Positions 53,859 through 63,368 of a stretch of 64,000 bases of DNA are shown in pieces. Source of the stretch: an unicellular cyanobacterium SU2. GTDB lineage: Bacteria; Cyanobacteriota; Cyanobacteriia; Cyanobacteriales; Microcystaceae. Under the pieces are notes generated by a model. The model was not told the origin of the DNA and searched no databases. It was given only the letters and a program-made list of their open reading frames with translations. The translations under genes were made by a program, and so were the position numbers. Position 1 is the stretch's first letter; each line of letters begins with the position of its first letter. Location: assembly GCA_002110465.1 (NCBI GenBank), contig NEED01000069.1, positions 1 to 64,000 on the forward strand, given 5' to 3'.

Positions 53859-54287
53859 ATGAAATTTAAGTCACAAAAATTCTTAGGGATTATTTCAGGT
53901 ATTACTTTACTTAGTGCCAGTGTTCAATGTGTTGTCTTAGCAGATGGATTAAACTTAACTCAGCCTAATGCTGCTCCTTGTAATCCCCAAAATGGGTCTC
54001 AAGGACTTAGTCTAACCCAAGCAAATGTCTGTAGTGATAAAATTTCTCTAGAAAACGCGACAGGACTTAATATATACTATGATTTTGGAAGTAAAGAAGA
54101 TCAATATATTCCTAGGAACAAAACAACAACTTGGACTTTGAAAGGATCAAATCGTTCTAAAAGAATTATACTAATTGATGAAAACATTAATATGCCAGGA
54201 ATTCAAAAGAAAAAATATAATGTATATTCTGGAAAGAATTACGTTTTTCGCTTACAAGGAAATAGAATTATCTTGTATAGTAAGTAA
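53859..54287 (+). CDS. Small secreted hypothetical protein
   Basis: A 142-residue protein with a signal peptide (KFKSQKFLGIISGITLLSAS, then VQCVVLADG) cleaved near ADG or VLA. The mature part repeats GLNLTQPNA/GLSLTQANV and has two cysteines (C60-type positions in APCNPQ and NVCSDK) that could form a disulfide. The second half is beta-rich (IYYDFGSKEDQYIPRNKTTT, FRLQGNRIILYSK). A GGAGAG ribosome-binding site precedes the ATG. I recognise no family. It is alone between crtQ (divergent) and hemF. Confidence 0.6.
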   Translation: MKFKSQKFLGIISGITLLSASVQCVVLADGLNLTQPNAAPCNPQNGSQGLSLTQANVCSDKISLENATGLNIYYDFGSKEDQYIPRNKTTTWTLKGSNRSKRIILIDENINMPGIQKKKYNVYSGKNYVFRLQGNRIILYSK

Positions 54288-54313
54288 AATAATTCCTTGA
54301 CTATCTGTCCTGT

Positions 54314-54335
54314 GGGGATACTAAGGAGTATTCCC
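54314..54335 (+). repeat. Hairpin downstream of the secreted-protein gene
   Basis: GGGGATACT (54314-54322), loop AAGG, AGTATTCCC (54327-54335), with one G-U. There is no T-run after it, so it is not a classical terminator; it could protect the transcript 3' end. Confidence 0.4.
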
Positions 54336-54470
54336 GCAAGGCAGCAATAAAATTCCAGGGGGACGAGTTAGTTATCAAAAACTATTAAGATACATTTTCA
54401 AACCCTAGCTTAATGCCCCTAGCAAGGCGTAAATTGAGTAACAGTGATAGAAGACTAAAGCAAAAATCCT

Positions 54471-55499
54471 ATGACCCCTTTGACAACAGACCCAACCACA
54501 ACTCAAAAACCGTCCCTTCCCCCTGAAGATGCACAGAAAAGGGTTAGTCAGTTTATGAAAGACCTACAAGATGAAATCTGCGCCAAACTCGAAGAAGTTG
54601 ATGGTCAAAGCAAATTTCGTCAAGATAGCTGGGAAAGGGAAGAAGGAGGAGGAGGACGTTCTCGTGTTCTTCGTGATGGTGGTGTATTAGAACAAGGGGG
54701 AGTCAACTTCTCAGAAGTCTGGGGGAAACAGTTACCTCCGTCTATTCTGAAACAACGACCAGAAGCCGCCGGACATGGATTTTATGCCACAGGAACCTCT
54801 ATGGTTCTCCACCCTCGTAACCCCTATATTCCAACGGTTCACCTCAATTATCGTTATTTTGAAGCGGGGCCTGTCTGGTGGTTTGGAGGGGGAATTGATT
54901 TAACCCCTTATTATCCTTTTGCTGAAGATGCAGCCCATTTTCACCGCACCCTCAAACAAGCGTGTGACAAACATCATCCTGAATATTATCCTGTTTTTAA
55001 ACCCTGGTGTGATGAATATTTTTATCTTAAACACCGCCAAGAAATGCGCGGAGTTGGGGGCATTTTTTTTGATTATCAAGATGGCCTAGATCCTTTATAT
55101 CGCGGTCCTCATCCAGACAAAGCAGCGTCTCTCTATAGTAATCAATTACCTCCTTTAGAAACTCGTAATTGGGAAGACCTTTTTGCCTTTGTCAATAGTT
55201 GTGGACAAGCATTTTTACCGGCTTATGTTCCTATTGTAGAAAAACGACGCAATACGGAATACGGAGACAGAGAACGTCAATTCCAATTGTATCGACGGGG
55301 ACGTTATGTTGAGTTTAATTTAGTCTATGACCGAGGGACTATTTTTGGATTACAAACTAATGGTCGTACAGAGTCAATTCTCATGTCTTTACCGCCGTTG
55401 GTTCGTTGGGAATATTGTTATACTCCTGAACCCAATACGCCTGAATCTGAATTATATGAAACGTTCTTAAAACCTCAAGATTGGGCTAATTGGAAGTAA
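54471..55499 (+). CDS. hemF: Oxygen-dependent coproporphyrinogen III oxidase
   Basis: A 342-residue enzyme oxidising coproporphyrinogen III to protoporphyrinogen IX with O2 in haem and chlorophyll synthesis. [78 protein letters not shown], then [34 protein letters not shown], then [20 protein letters not shown] are all family blocks. Cyanobacteria also have the anaerobic HemN; this is the aerobic form. Its length and order are normal. Confidence 0.95.
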   Translation: MTPLTTDPTTTQKPSLPPEDAQKRVSQFMKDLQDEICAKLEEVDGQSKFRQDSWEREEGGGGRSRVLRDGGVLEQGGVNFSEVWGKQLPPSILKQRPEAAGHGFYATGTSMVLHPRNPYIPTVHLNYRYFEAGPVWWFGGGIDLTPYYPFAEDAAHFHRTLKQACDKHHPEYYPVFKPWCDEYFYLKHRQEMRGVGGIFFDYQDGLDPLYRGPHPDKAASLYSNQLPPLETRNWEDLFAFVNSCGQAFLPAYVPIVEKRRNTEYGDRERQFQLYRRGRYVEFNLVYDRGTIFGLQTNGRTESILMSLPPLVRWEYCYTPEPNTPESELYETFLKPQDWANWK

Positions 55500-55510
55500 A
55501 TTCACTAAGT

Positions 55511-55541
55511 CAGTAGGGAATTCATATCTTATCCCCTACTA
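55511..55541 (+). terminator. Possible terminator after hemF
   Basis: AGTAGGG pairs with CCCTACT across about 15 bases, followed after seven bases by a short ATTTTT. The loop is large, so the call is weak. The rest of the 280 bases up to 55780 holds nothing recognisable. Confidence 0.3.
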
Positions 55542-55780
55542 ATACGATTTTTGACCAGGTTGTCAATAGGATCACCATGCCATCGGTTAACCATTAATCA
55601 TCATTACAATTTGTTCAATACCACTATGCGCTTGTCAATAAGTGCAGGATAATTAAAGTGGAAGTCAATAGCTTCTTCCTTGATAAATGTCTTCAAGCTT
55701 GAGAGGAGAACGATTTAGTGTTGTCTACCCCCTATTGTTTTAACAAATTGGTCTGCCAGAATACGGTGAGGAGGTGAGTT

Positions 55781-56014
55781 ATGTTGCAAACAATTCAACC
55801 CAATGTCCGCTACTCAATCGATGTTATTAAAGAAGAAGCCCGTCAATTAGTCCGTGAAGGGTTACTGTCTCGTCAACAGCCTATTTACACCCTATGCAAA
55901 TATATCCCCCCTCGTGAATGGCCAGAGGTAGAGTGTGAGTTAGAAAGACATGATTATTTACTGAGGGATCGTATTATTGACTTATTAAGCCAAGAAACTT
56001 GGAAAGAAGATTAG
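55781..56014 (+). CDS. DUF4327-family protein
   Basis: A 77-residue cyanobacterial protein with the family blocks YSIDVIKEEARQLVREGLLS, RQQPIYTLCKYIPPREWPEV, and ECELERHDYLLRDRIIDLLS. The AGGAGGTGAG ribosome-binding sequence just before the ATG is a near-perfect match to the 16S end, suggesting high expression. The function is unknown. It is followed on the same strand by the Nudix gene with a 133-base gap. Confidence 0.82.
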   Translation: MLQTIQPNVRYSIDVIKEEARQLVREGLLSRQQPIYTLCKYIPPREWPEVECELERHDYLLRDRIIDLLSQETWKED

Positions 56015-56147
56015 ATGATAACCTTCCCTTAAGACGGGATAAGATTAAAGCTAAGAACGATGATCGATGGTTAAAGGAGATATTCAAGGGATCAAAGATT
56101 CACGTATCTTACCTGTTTTTAGCTTAAGAGGGGAGGTTTTCTCAATT

Positions 56148-56564
56148 ATGAACGGGCTATCTAATATTTATCTGGAACAATCAGCCGTTATTCCCTATCG
56201 TTTTCGTGATAATCAGCTTGAAATTTTATTAATTACCTCCCGTAAACGCAAACGTTGGATTATTCCTAAAGGCATTATAGAACCTAACATGACTCCCGAA
56301 GAATCAGCCGCAAAAGAAGCATTGGAAGAAGCAGGAGTTAACGGAAAAGTTTCAAGCAAATTAATCGGGACTTACACTTATCCCAAGTGGGGGACAACTT
56401 GTCGCGTAAAAATTTTTCCTTTAGCCGTAGACACAGTTTATATTGATTGGTTAGAAGGTTCTTTTAGAAAACGACAATGGGTTAACCTAGAAGAAGCGAT
56501 TAGACGGGTTCAAGAAGTAGAAGTCAAAACAACCTTAGCTAAATTGCCTGATTATATCCCATAA
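56148..56564 (+). CDS. Nudix hydrolase
   Basis: A 138-residue enzyme of the diadenosine/diphosphoinositol polyphosphate hydrolase type. QSAVIPYRFRDNQLEILLIT, then SRKRKRWIIPKGIIEPNMTP, EESAAKEALEEAGVNGKVSS is the Nudix box region. Compared with the consensus G-x5-E-x7-R-E-x-x-E-E-x-G, the REVEEE-type block is KEALEEAGV with K in place of R, and the first glutamate is replaced by M in PNMT. The ATG at 56148 has a good AGGGGAGG ribosome-binding site, whereas the longer frame from 56067 adds 27 residues that do not belong to the fold. Confidence 0.8.
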   Translation: MNGLSNIYLEQSAVIPYRFRDNQLEILLITSRKRKRWIIPKGIIEPNMTPEESAAKEALEEAGVNGKVSSKLIGTYTYPKWGTTCRVKIFPLAVDTVYIDWLEGSFRKRQWVNLEEAIRRVQEVEVKTTLAKLPDYIP

Positions 56565-56779
56565 TAGTCAGAGGTTATTTATCACTAAAATGTTAAGCTA
56601 AATAGTCTAAGATTTTGGGTTTTTAGTAAGCGTAGAAATTACAAAATGAGGAACTAGAATTATTTCATTTCTTATAAATAAATTATAAAAATTAATTCCC
56701 CTTGCCTCTTGTCTACACTTTAACTATCAATTTATCATTCTCACTCTAGAAGAGCCTAAAAAAATCAAAATTGCTCCTT

Positions 56780-58474
56780 TTATTCTCCAATAATGTCTGA
56801 ATTATCTGAGCGATATTTCTTAATAATATCACGTAACGCTTCTGTGGAATCTCCTGAAATTAAATGAGCAGGAAAATCTTGTCCTTGACTGATATAATGA
56901 ACATAAGAAGATTGAAGATACGGGCGGTAATCTTGATTATTAGCAATATAGATTTCAAAAAAAGCTAACATTGTTACATTGGTATAATTATCGAGTAACA
57001 CTGGACTTGGTAGGGTTAAATTAGGAACAGTATCAATCATATCCGTTAACCCTGCATCTAGTTGAGAAAAGTCAACATGGGCTTGACCTTCTTGCAATAA
57101 AAGATAACGATTTTCAGTCGTTAACCAAGGGAAAGATCGCGCCTGTTCAAAAACAAAAGGGGTGGCTGGATCATAATTCCCTGCACCGATAAAGGTGGGA
57201 ATTTTTATTTGACTTAATCCTTGTTCACCAAAAATACTCGCATTAACGGGATTAATTGCATAAACAGCTTTTATTCTTTCATCTCGAAAATTATAAGTTT
57301 CCCGTTCTAATTTCAAAGCACGACATTGAAGCAGTAAAGCAGTATTTAACTTCCCTAATTCTATGTTGCAATCTTCTTCAAGTCCTTCAAAATCTAACGT
57401 TGCTCCGGCTAAAGCTAAGACGGTATATCCGCCAAAAGAATGACCGAAAACCCCGACATTTTCTAAGTCTAATTTTCCACCAAATTCAGTAATATTACGC
57501 CGTTCCAATTCATCTAACGTATAACTAACATCCAAGGGACGATTAATAAATTCATCAAGATAAAAAATCTCCCTGGTATAACCTTCTAACAAGTCTTGAA
57601 GATGTTGGGTATCACTCCCTGGGTGTTGGGGAAGGGCGACAACATAACCATAGGACGCTAAATGTTCAGCCCGTTTGGCAAAATCTTCGGGTCTAGAACT
57701 TAAGCCGTGAGAAATAATTACCACAGGGGTTTGACCATCGCGCCATTGTTGGGGTCGATAAACGTCAACATAAAATTTCCGTCCTCCCCATTGGGTATCC
57801 CGTTTTCTATCTCGCAAAATCCAACGTTGAGGTTTTTCTACTTTAAATGGGCCTGGTTGTCGGATATCAGGTAATTGAGAATAATCGATAGGCTGGGCGT
57901 TTTGAGCTTCAATTTCTGACAGGTTCGCTACTGCTTCACTAAACAGATAAGTTCCCTCAACAATGACCTCAATTTGTTGAGATAACCGTAGAGCTTTTTT
58001 TAGGTCAATTTGCATATTAGTAGGGAGTTTTTTAAGAACATTAATCAGCCTTAATCCTTCAGGGTCAAAGGCGGCTTGAACTAACGATCCTCGGAGGGGA
58101 TATTTTCCATTACGTCCCCCTTGAATATTAATAACACCTCCAAAATAATCTATCAGACGTTCCCCTTCATCAGTACGAAGAAAACGAGATATTATCACCG
58201 GATCAATCTCTACCGGTGTAATTAATGCTTCTCGAAATTGTTTCTTTTCTTCCTCTGTCGCCCCTACGATATCGAGATAAAAAGCCAAGTTTTTATCTAT
58301 TTTTCCTTCTTTAGCAAAGGTTTCTAAGGATTTAACCCGCACTGAGAGATTAATCGCATCATATAATAAATATATTGTCTCAGCCCCCTGAACGGGAGCA
58401 GCTAGGGTCAGAGTTGCTGTACTGAAAGCTAAAGTTGATAACCAATGAACGAAGGAAATGTGAGGAAATTTCAT
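56780..58474 (-). CDS. DUF1400 alpha/beta-hydrolase
   Basis: A 564-residue exported hydrolase. A signal peptide (FVHWLSTLAFSTATLTLAAP, then VQGAE) is cut near residue 31. Residues 30-160 form the DUF1400 domain typical of cyanobacteria. The catalytic domain (about 230-560) has VVIISHGLSSRPEDF (oxyanion region), GVFGHSFGGYTVLALAGATL with nucleophile S346, and a later GQAHVDFSQLD with a candidate catalytic histidine. It resembles PAF-acetylhydrolase/dienelactone-type enzymes, so an ester or lipid substrate in the periplasm is likely. The gene stands alone. Confidence 0.82.
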   Translation of the reverse strand: MKFPHISFVHWLSTLAFSTATLTLAAPVQGAETIYLLYDAINLSVRVKSLETFAKEGKIDKNLAFYLDIVGATEEEKKQFREALITPVEIDPVIISRFLRTDEGERLIDYFGGVINIQGGRNGKYPLRGSLVQAAFDPEGLRLINVLKKLPTNMQIDLKKALRLSQQIEVIVEGTYLFSEAVANLSEIEAQNAQPIDYSQLPDIRQPGPFKVEKPQRWILRDRKRDTQWGGRKFYVDVYRPQQWRDGQTPVVIISHGLSSRPEDFAKRAEHLASYGYVVALPQHPGSDTQHLQDLLEGYTREIFYLDEFINRPLDVSYTLDELERRNITEFGGKLDLENVGVFGHSFGGYTVLALAGATLDFEGLEEDCNIELGKLNTALLLQCRALKLERETYNFRDERIKAVYAINPVNASIFGEQGLSQIKIPTFIGAGNYDPATPFVFEQARSFPWLTTENRYLLLQEGQAHVDFSQLDAGLTDMIDTVPNLTLPSPVLLDNYTNVTMLAFFEIYIANNQDYRPYLQSSYVHYISQGQDFPAHLISGDSTEALRDIIKKYRSDNSDIIGE

Positions 58475-58628
58475 CTGAGAATGTCTAACACAATCTGAAT
58501 CTTTATATATTTTAATATAAATGGCTATTTTTATCAGATATTCTAGTTAATGCTTTCAACTAAATTTTACAAACAATCTCTAAAACCTTAATTTGGCTAA
58601 GTTGAAGAGTAACCATTGTACCTCTGAT

Positions 58629-59417
58629 CTAAGTTGATTTTATTTGATTAAATTGCTTAATTATTAAACTGACTAAATAAGCAATGCCAGAAATCAAAAT
58701 AATTGTTGCTCCTGACGTTAAATTAAAATGATAAGATAATCCTAGACCTAATGTTGTAAAAATACTTCCTAAAATAATAGCACCGATCATTATTTGTTTG
58801 ATATCTTGAAGAAATTGCCCAGCAATAGCCGCCGGAATTGTTAACAAAGCAATCACCATAATTAATCCGACAATCTGCATTACCATTACTACTGTTAACC
58901 CAATCATTCCTACTAACATAAGATAAATAGCATCGACAGGAAGATTACGGGTTAGGGCAAAAATTGGATCAAAAGAAATGGCTAATAATTCTTTATAAAA
59001 TAATGATACTATTAAGATAATTATAATATCCAATCTTAGCATAATCAAAATATTTTCTTTTGATACTGTTAGAATACTCCCAAATAAATAGCTCATTAAA
59101 TCAGCTTTGTAACCTGGGGTTAAATCGACTAAAATGATTCTGATCGCCATTCCCAAAGCCCACATTACACCAATTAAAGTATCTGCCCTTTGTTGAGTTT
59201 TTCGGGCTACCCAACCCATTCCTAAGGCTGCAACTAATGCAAAGATAATTGCCCCTAAAACTGGGTTAAAACGATAAAAATAACCTAATCCAATACTCCC
59301 ATAGGCAGCGTGGGCAATTCCGCCACTGATAAAAACGATACGGTTAACAAAGACCAGTTTACCGATGATACCGCAAGCAATACTAACTAATAGTCCTGCT
59401 ATGATAGCATTGCGCAT
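58629..59417 (-). CDS. ZnuB/MntB-type metal ABC-transporter permease
   Basis: A 262-residue permease from ATG 59417. RNAIIAGLLVSIACGIIGKL, then VFVNRIVFISGGIAHAAYG, is the first-helices block of the ABC-3 family with the SGGIAHA motif. It continues LGAIIFALVAALGMGWVARK, TQQRADTLIGVMWALGMAIR and GLIMVIALLTIPAAIAGQFL, about 8 helices. The frame runs 42 codons further upstream but that part (SRYREGRSLTGDELRPTNKT) does not look like a permease. No ATPase or binding-protein gene adjoins, so the rest of the importer must be elsewhere. Confidence 0.8.
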   Translation of the reverse strand: MRNAIIAGLLVSIACGIIGKLVFVNRIVFISGGIAHAAYGSIGLGYFYRFNPVLGAIIFALVAALGMGWVARKTQQRADTLIGVMWALGMAIRIILVDLTPGYKADLMSYLFGSILTVSKENILIMLRLDIIIILIVSLFYKELLAISFDPIFALTRNLPVDAIYLMLVGMIGLTVVMVMQIVGLIMVIALLTIPAAIAGQFLQDIKQIMIGAIILGSIFTTLGLGLSYHFNLTSGATIILISGIAYLVSLIIKQFNQIKST

Positions 59418-59544
59418 GAATTTCTCGAAAATCAAGGGATTTTCACAAAATAAGGACTCCCTACGGTCGGTTTTATTTGTTGGTCGCAATTCATCTCCCG
59501 TTAAGCTCCTACCCTCCCTGTAACGGGAGTCCTCTTGCTCCATT

Positions 59545-59658
59545 TAAGATAGATTTTTTAAGGTGTCTCCAATTCCTGTAGGTAATAGTTGTTTAATTTT
59601 ATGTTGATTAATCAATACCTTACCTAAATTTGCTTCTGCGACTTTCTTAATATCATCA
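59545..59658 (-). other. C-terminal-like remnant upstream of the permease
   Basis: On the minus strand a frame reads DDIKKVAEANLGKVLINQHK, then IKQLLPTGIGDTLKNLS and TAA at 59545-59547. It looks like the end of a coding region but has no start within the 150-base gap and I recognise no family. It may be what is left of a gene once upstream of the permease. Confidence 0.25.
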
Positions 59659-59690
59659 GTTCAGTAGATTGTAGGTCAAATTTCTCACCA

Positions 59691-61325
59691 TTATTTTATC
59701 TTCAAATACAACAATATTATACTTGATATTAATAATAATTTAGTTAACCAATCTCCCCATTGAACGTATAAAGTTTGGCTATCACTGCGATAAATTGTCC
59801 CCTGATGTAATTGATAAGAATTAATATCAGATATCCATAAAGTTTGACCACGGGGATTAACAATGGCAGAATATCCTGTATTAGTTGCTCTTGCCATCCA
59901 TTTACCCGTTTCAATGGTTCTAATGATATCTTGAGCATGATGTTGGGCGGGCATTGCTTCACTATAATGAGCATTATTAGACGCTGTAATCATAAATTCT
60001 CCTCCCATTTTTGCTTGACGGCGAAAATGTTGACTAAACGCTGATTCATAGCAAATTCCGACAATTGCTTGACCAAAAGGAGTCTTAAAAATTTGATTGC
60101 TATTCCCTGCTTTTAAATGACTATCTAAAGGAGAAAGTCGCTCAATAATTTTGCCTAGAATATTTTCAAAAGGGATATATTCTCCCAGGGGAACTAATTT
60201 AACTTTATCAAAACGGCTTAATATTTTTCCTTCGGCTGACACCGAAAATAAGCTATTAGTATAACTGGTGTTTTCCCGACCAAATGCTCCCAATAAAACA
60301 GGGACTTTTTGTCTTAAAATTTCAGAATAAAAAGGACTATTAATTACAATATAATTCCAGTCAAAGGGTAATGCTGTTTCTGGGGTTATAATCAAATCAA
60401 CTCCCTGATCAGCTAAGGTTTTATAACCATTTGTGTAGCCTTGAATTGCTTTTTGTAACCCCCCAGGATAAAGTTTTATCGTATTGGGAATGTTTCCTTG
60501 AATAATTCCCACTTCTATAGCATTACTGTCTGATTTTGACATTGGTATTTCATATAAATAAAATCCCATTAGATGTAAGCTAAATAAACTAATAATAGCT
60601 ATTATAAAAAGAGTTAAAGATTGATAATTATATTGATTAAATTTAAGCCAGTTACATAGATTAATTCCTTTTGATTTTAGTTTATTTCGCTGCAGTAGAA
60701 TAATGCTTTCTGCGAGGAATCCATTAACAGCAACAATGACAGAAGTGACGGTGGAAAAACCTGAAAATTGACTGAGTTGTAAAATAGCTAAATTATCAGG
60801 ACTTTGGGTATAGGAAAGAGAAGTCCACCATAAAGGACTTTGACTCCAAATAGATTCCAACAAACACCAGATGGCTACGCCAAAAATTACCCTTAAACAA
60901 GCATTAATTAAAGTATTTTTAAAATAAATGTTTCTATATTTTAAACTATCAAAAAATCGAATTATTAATGACCAAGTAACAACTAATACCGCTCCCCAAA
61001 GGGTAATAAATAGCCAACAAAAAATAGCAATTAATAAACTAGCAAGCCAAGGAACTCCCATCCAAGTCATGGGATGAATTCCGGTAATCCAAAATAAAGC
61101 TAAGCCATGATAACCTAGTCCCCAAGAGAAAGCACTCCAGGTTTTCTGATTAAAAATGAAAGATTTTATCCTTGGTTTTTCTTCAAATCTATTAATATGT
61201 TGATAACTTTTAACCGTTAAAAACCATAGAGGAATTAAAGCGAACCATGCTAAATAAAAAGCTGATAGGGGAGCCGTTGCTAAGGCCATGAAGATCCCAC
61301 TCAAAAAAGCTATAATTACTGGCAT
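59691..61325 (-). CDS. lnt: Apolipoprotein N-acyltransferase
   Basis: A 544-residue membrane enzyme acylating the N-terminal cysteine of lipoproteins. The N-terminal part has about seven membrane helices (2-260) and AWFALIPLWFL, GLGYHGLALFWITGIHPM. The nitrilase-fold domain holds the catalytic triad: E316 in TPETALPFDW, K376 in FDKVKLVPLGEYIPFE and C425 in GICYESAF. One more helix closes the protein. It starts 22 bases after the trxB stop, so it belongs to the MTase-leuD-trxB-lnt run. Confidence 0.92.
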   Translation of the reverse strand: MPVIIAFLSGIFMALATAPLSAFYLAWFALIPLWFLTVKSYQHINRFEEKPRIKSFIFNQKTWSAFSWGLGYHGLALFWITGIHPMTWMGVPWLASLLIAIFCWLFITLWGAVLVVTWSLIIRFFDSLKYRNIYFKNTLINACLRVIFGVAIWCLLESIWSQSPLWWTSLSYTQSPDNLAILQLSQFSGFSTVTSVIVAVNGFLAESIILLQRNKLKSKGINLCNWLKFNQYNYQSLTLFIIAIISLFSLHLMGFYLYEIPMSKSDSNAIEVGIIQGNIPNTIKLYPGGLQKAIQGYTNGYKTLADQGVDLIITPETALPFDWNYIVINSPFYSEILRQKVPVLLGAFGRENTSYTNSLFSVSAEGKILSRFDKVKLVPLGEYIPFENILGKIIERLSPLDSHLKAGNSNQIFKTPFGQAIVGICYESAFSQHFRRQAKMGGEFMITASNNAHYSEAMPAQHHAQDIIRTIETGKWMARATNTGYSAIVNPRGQTLWISDINSYQLHQGTIYRSDSQTLYVQWGDWLTKLLLISSIILLYLKIK

Positions 61326-61347
61326 ATTAGAAAATTAGTATGGTCAC

Positions 61348-62733
61348 TTATGATTTTATTTTGGCAGGTAAATAGTTATTGATAATTTGACGATAGTGAC
61401 TTTTTTGTTTAATGCCACCGATGTGTTCTAGTAATTCTTTATCTTTAAAAAATTGGACAGTAGGAGTCCCCATTACCTGAGCATTGTGGGCAATTTCGGG
61501 ATCAGCTTCGATATCGATTTCTACAAAGTGTATTTTTTCTTCATATTCATCAACAACCTTATTTAAAATCGGTTTTAGGGTATGACATGGGCCGCAGCTA
61601 GGAGCAATATATTTAACCATAATTAAGCGATCGCTTTCATGGAATAATTTTCGTAGGGCATATCCTCCTATATGACGGGTTTTTTGAATATTAAAGGTTT
61701 CTGCTGTATCTGCAAGGGAATCTGACGACTCTTTATCTTTATATTCTTTTGTTTCGGGAGTTTTCTCGTCTTCTTGAATTAGATTACGCTCCGATAGCCA
61801 TCGTTCTGCCTCTAAAGCTGCCATACAACCTGTTCCTGCCGCCGTCACTGCTTGACGATATTCATGATCTTGCACATCTCCGGCTGCATACACCCCTTCG
61901 CGGTTGGTTTTGACTGTTCCTGGTTGAACCACGACATAACCCCCATCAGTCAAGTCTAACTGTCCTTGAAACAAGTCTGTATTAGGAGTATGACCAATGG
62001 CGTAAAATAGACCTCTAACCTTTAATGTTCCATTTTTTCCTATTTGATTGTTACGAATTTTTAGCCCTTCAATTTGAGAATTATTAGGGATAACACCTAG
62101 GACTTCTGTATGCCAATGAATTCTGATTTTGGGATGGTTGAGGACTCGATGTTGCAGGGTTTTACTAGCTCGCATTTCCCCTCGACGGACTAGGAGATGA
62201 ATTAGTGAGCCATATTTAGTTAAATAAAGGGCTTCTTCTGCTGCCGTATCTCCGCCTCCGACAATGGCAAGTTCTTGATTTTTAAACATTGGGGTTGCTC
62301 CGTCACAGATAGCACAGGCAGAAATTCCCCGACTCCAAAACTTGTCTTCATTAGGAATTCCCAAACGTTTAGCCGTCGCCCCTGTCGCAATAATCAGACT
62401 ATGGGTTAATATTTCTCGTTCGGTTGAACGCACTTTGAAAGGGCGTTGACTTAAATCCACTTCCACCACATCTTCGGCATAACATTGGGTTCCCCAACGT
62501 TTTGCTTGCGCCCTCATCCGTTCCATTAATTCAGGGCCGGTAATGCCTTCAGGAAACCCTGGAAAATTTTCTACCTCTGTCGTGGTCATTAGTTGTCCAC
62601 CGCGAACGCCTCCGACCTGAAACCCTTCAAAAAGAAGGGGTTTTAATTTAGCCCGTCCTGCATAAATCGACGCTGTATAACCTGCAGGACCTGAACCAAT
62701 AATGACTAAGTTTTCTATAACTGTATTAACCAT
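61348..62733 (-). CDS. trxB: NADPH-thioredoxin reductase fused to thioredoxin (NTRC-type)
   Basis: A 461-residue bifunctional redox protein. The reductase part has [18 protein letters not shown] (FAD), the redox-active SACAICDG (C140, C143), [20 protein letters not shown] (NADPH) and [20 protein letters not shown]. After a linker ([20 protein letters not shown]) a thioredoxin domain follows, with [14 protein letters not shown] (C380, C383). The fusion is the chloroplast/cyanobacterial NTRC that feeds 2-Cys peroxiredoxin. It is tightly packed between leuD and lnt. Confidence 0.93.
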   Translation of the reverse strand: MVNTVIENLVIIGSGPAGYTASIYAGRAKLKPLLFEGFQVGGVRGGQLMTTTEVENFPGFPEGITGPELMERMRAQAKRWGTQCYAEDVVEVDLSQRPFKVRSTEREILTHSLIIATGATAKRLGIPNEDKFWSRGISACAICDGATPMFKNQELAIVGGGDTAAEEALYLTKYGSLIHLLVRRGEMRASKTLQHRVLNHPKIRIHWHTEVLGVIPNNSQIEGLKIRNNQIGKNGTLKVRGLFYAIGHTPNTDLFQGQLDLTDGGYVVVQPGTVKTNREGVYAAGDVQDHEYRQAVTAAGTGCMAALEAERWLSERNLIQEDEKTPETKEYKDKESSDSLADTAETFNIQKTRHIGGYALRKLFHESDRLIMVKYIAPSCGPCHTLKPILNKVVDEYEEKIHFVEIDIEADPEIAHNAQVMGTPTVQFFKDKELLEHIGGIKQKSHYRQIINNYLPAKIKS

Positions 62734-62755
62734 CTTTAAATTTCGGTAAGGTAAC

Positions 62756-63349
62756 TTAAGAATTCCAGGCTAAGTAAGGTAATTGACTGGCAGTTTCCCG
62801 AATTTGATCTATATTTTGCACGAGTTGTCCGCAGCTATCCCAAGTTCCCCCTAGGAGCATTTGCCGAGATCCTTCTCCCATATTAATCGGAGCCACCCAG
62901 TCCTGGGCGTGAATTTTCATGTCGGTCAAATCGAGGGTAATTTCTTGTTGAGGGTTGTTTTGAATTAAGGTTTGTAGTTGTTTAATCTGGTCTGGTTCGC
63001 CTGTCACACAAGGAATCCCGTTAGCGATACAATTACCAAAAAAGATCTCAGCAAAACTTTCTCCAACAATGGCTTGAATTCCCCATCGAATGATTGATTG
63101 CGGGGCGTGTTCTCTCGATGAACCACAGCCAAAGTTAGCGTTAACAACAAGGATTTTAGCGTCCTGGTATTGAGGAAGATCAAAAGGATGTTGTCCTTTG
63201 AGTTGGGCGCGATCATCAGCGAAAACTTGTTCTCCTAAACTGTCAAAGGTGACGCAACGCAAAAACCGCGCAGGAATGATGCGATCAGTATCAATATCAT
63301 CTCCTATTACAGGTATTCCCGATCCTGAAACTGTTTGTACTTGGCTCAT
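62756..63349 (-). CDS. leuD: 3-isopropylmalate dehydratase small subunit
   Basis: A 197-residue subunit; with LeuC it isomerises isopropylmalate in leucine synthesis. [20 protein letters not shown], then [25 protein letters not shown], and [13 protein letters not shown] are the swivel-domain blocks. LeuC is not in the window. Gaps of 19 bases to the upstream methyltransferase and 22 to trxB suggest an operon. It starts with [18 protein letters not shown]. Confidence 0.94.
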   Translation of the reverse strand: MSQVQTVSGSGIPVIGDDIDTDRIIPARFLRCVTFDSLGEQVFADDRAQLKGQHPFDLPQYQDAKILVVNANFGCGSSREHAPQSIIRWGIQAIVGESFAEIFFGNCIANGIPCVTGEPDQIKQLQTLIQNNPQQEITLDLTDMKIHAQDWVAPINMGEGSRQMLLGGTWDSCGQLVQNIDQIRETASQLPYLAWNS

Positions 63350-63368
63350 TGATTATCTCCTATGGTAT

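Noticed and set aside
59418-59543. 42-residue N-terminal extension of the ZnuB-type permease
   Set aside because: The sequence is polar and unlike any permease N-terminus, and ATG 59417 matches the expected first helix.
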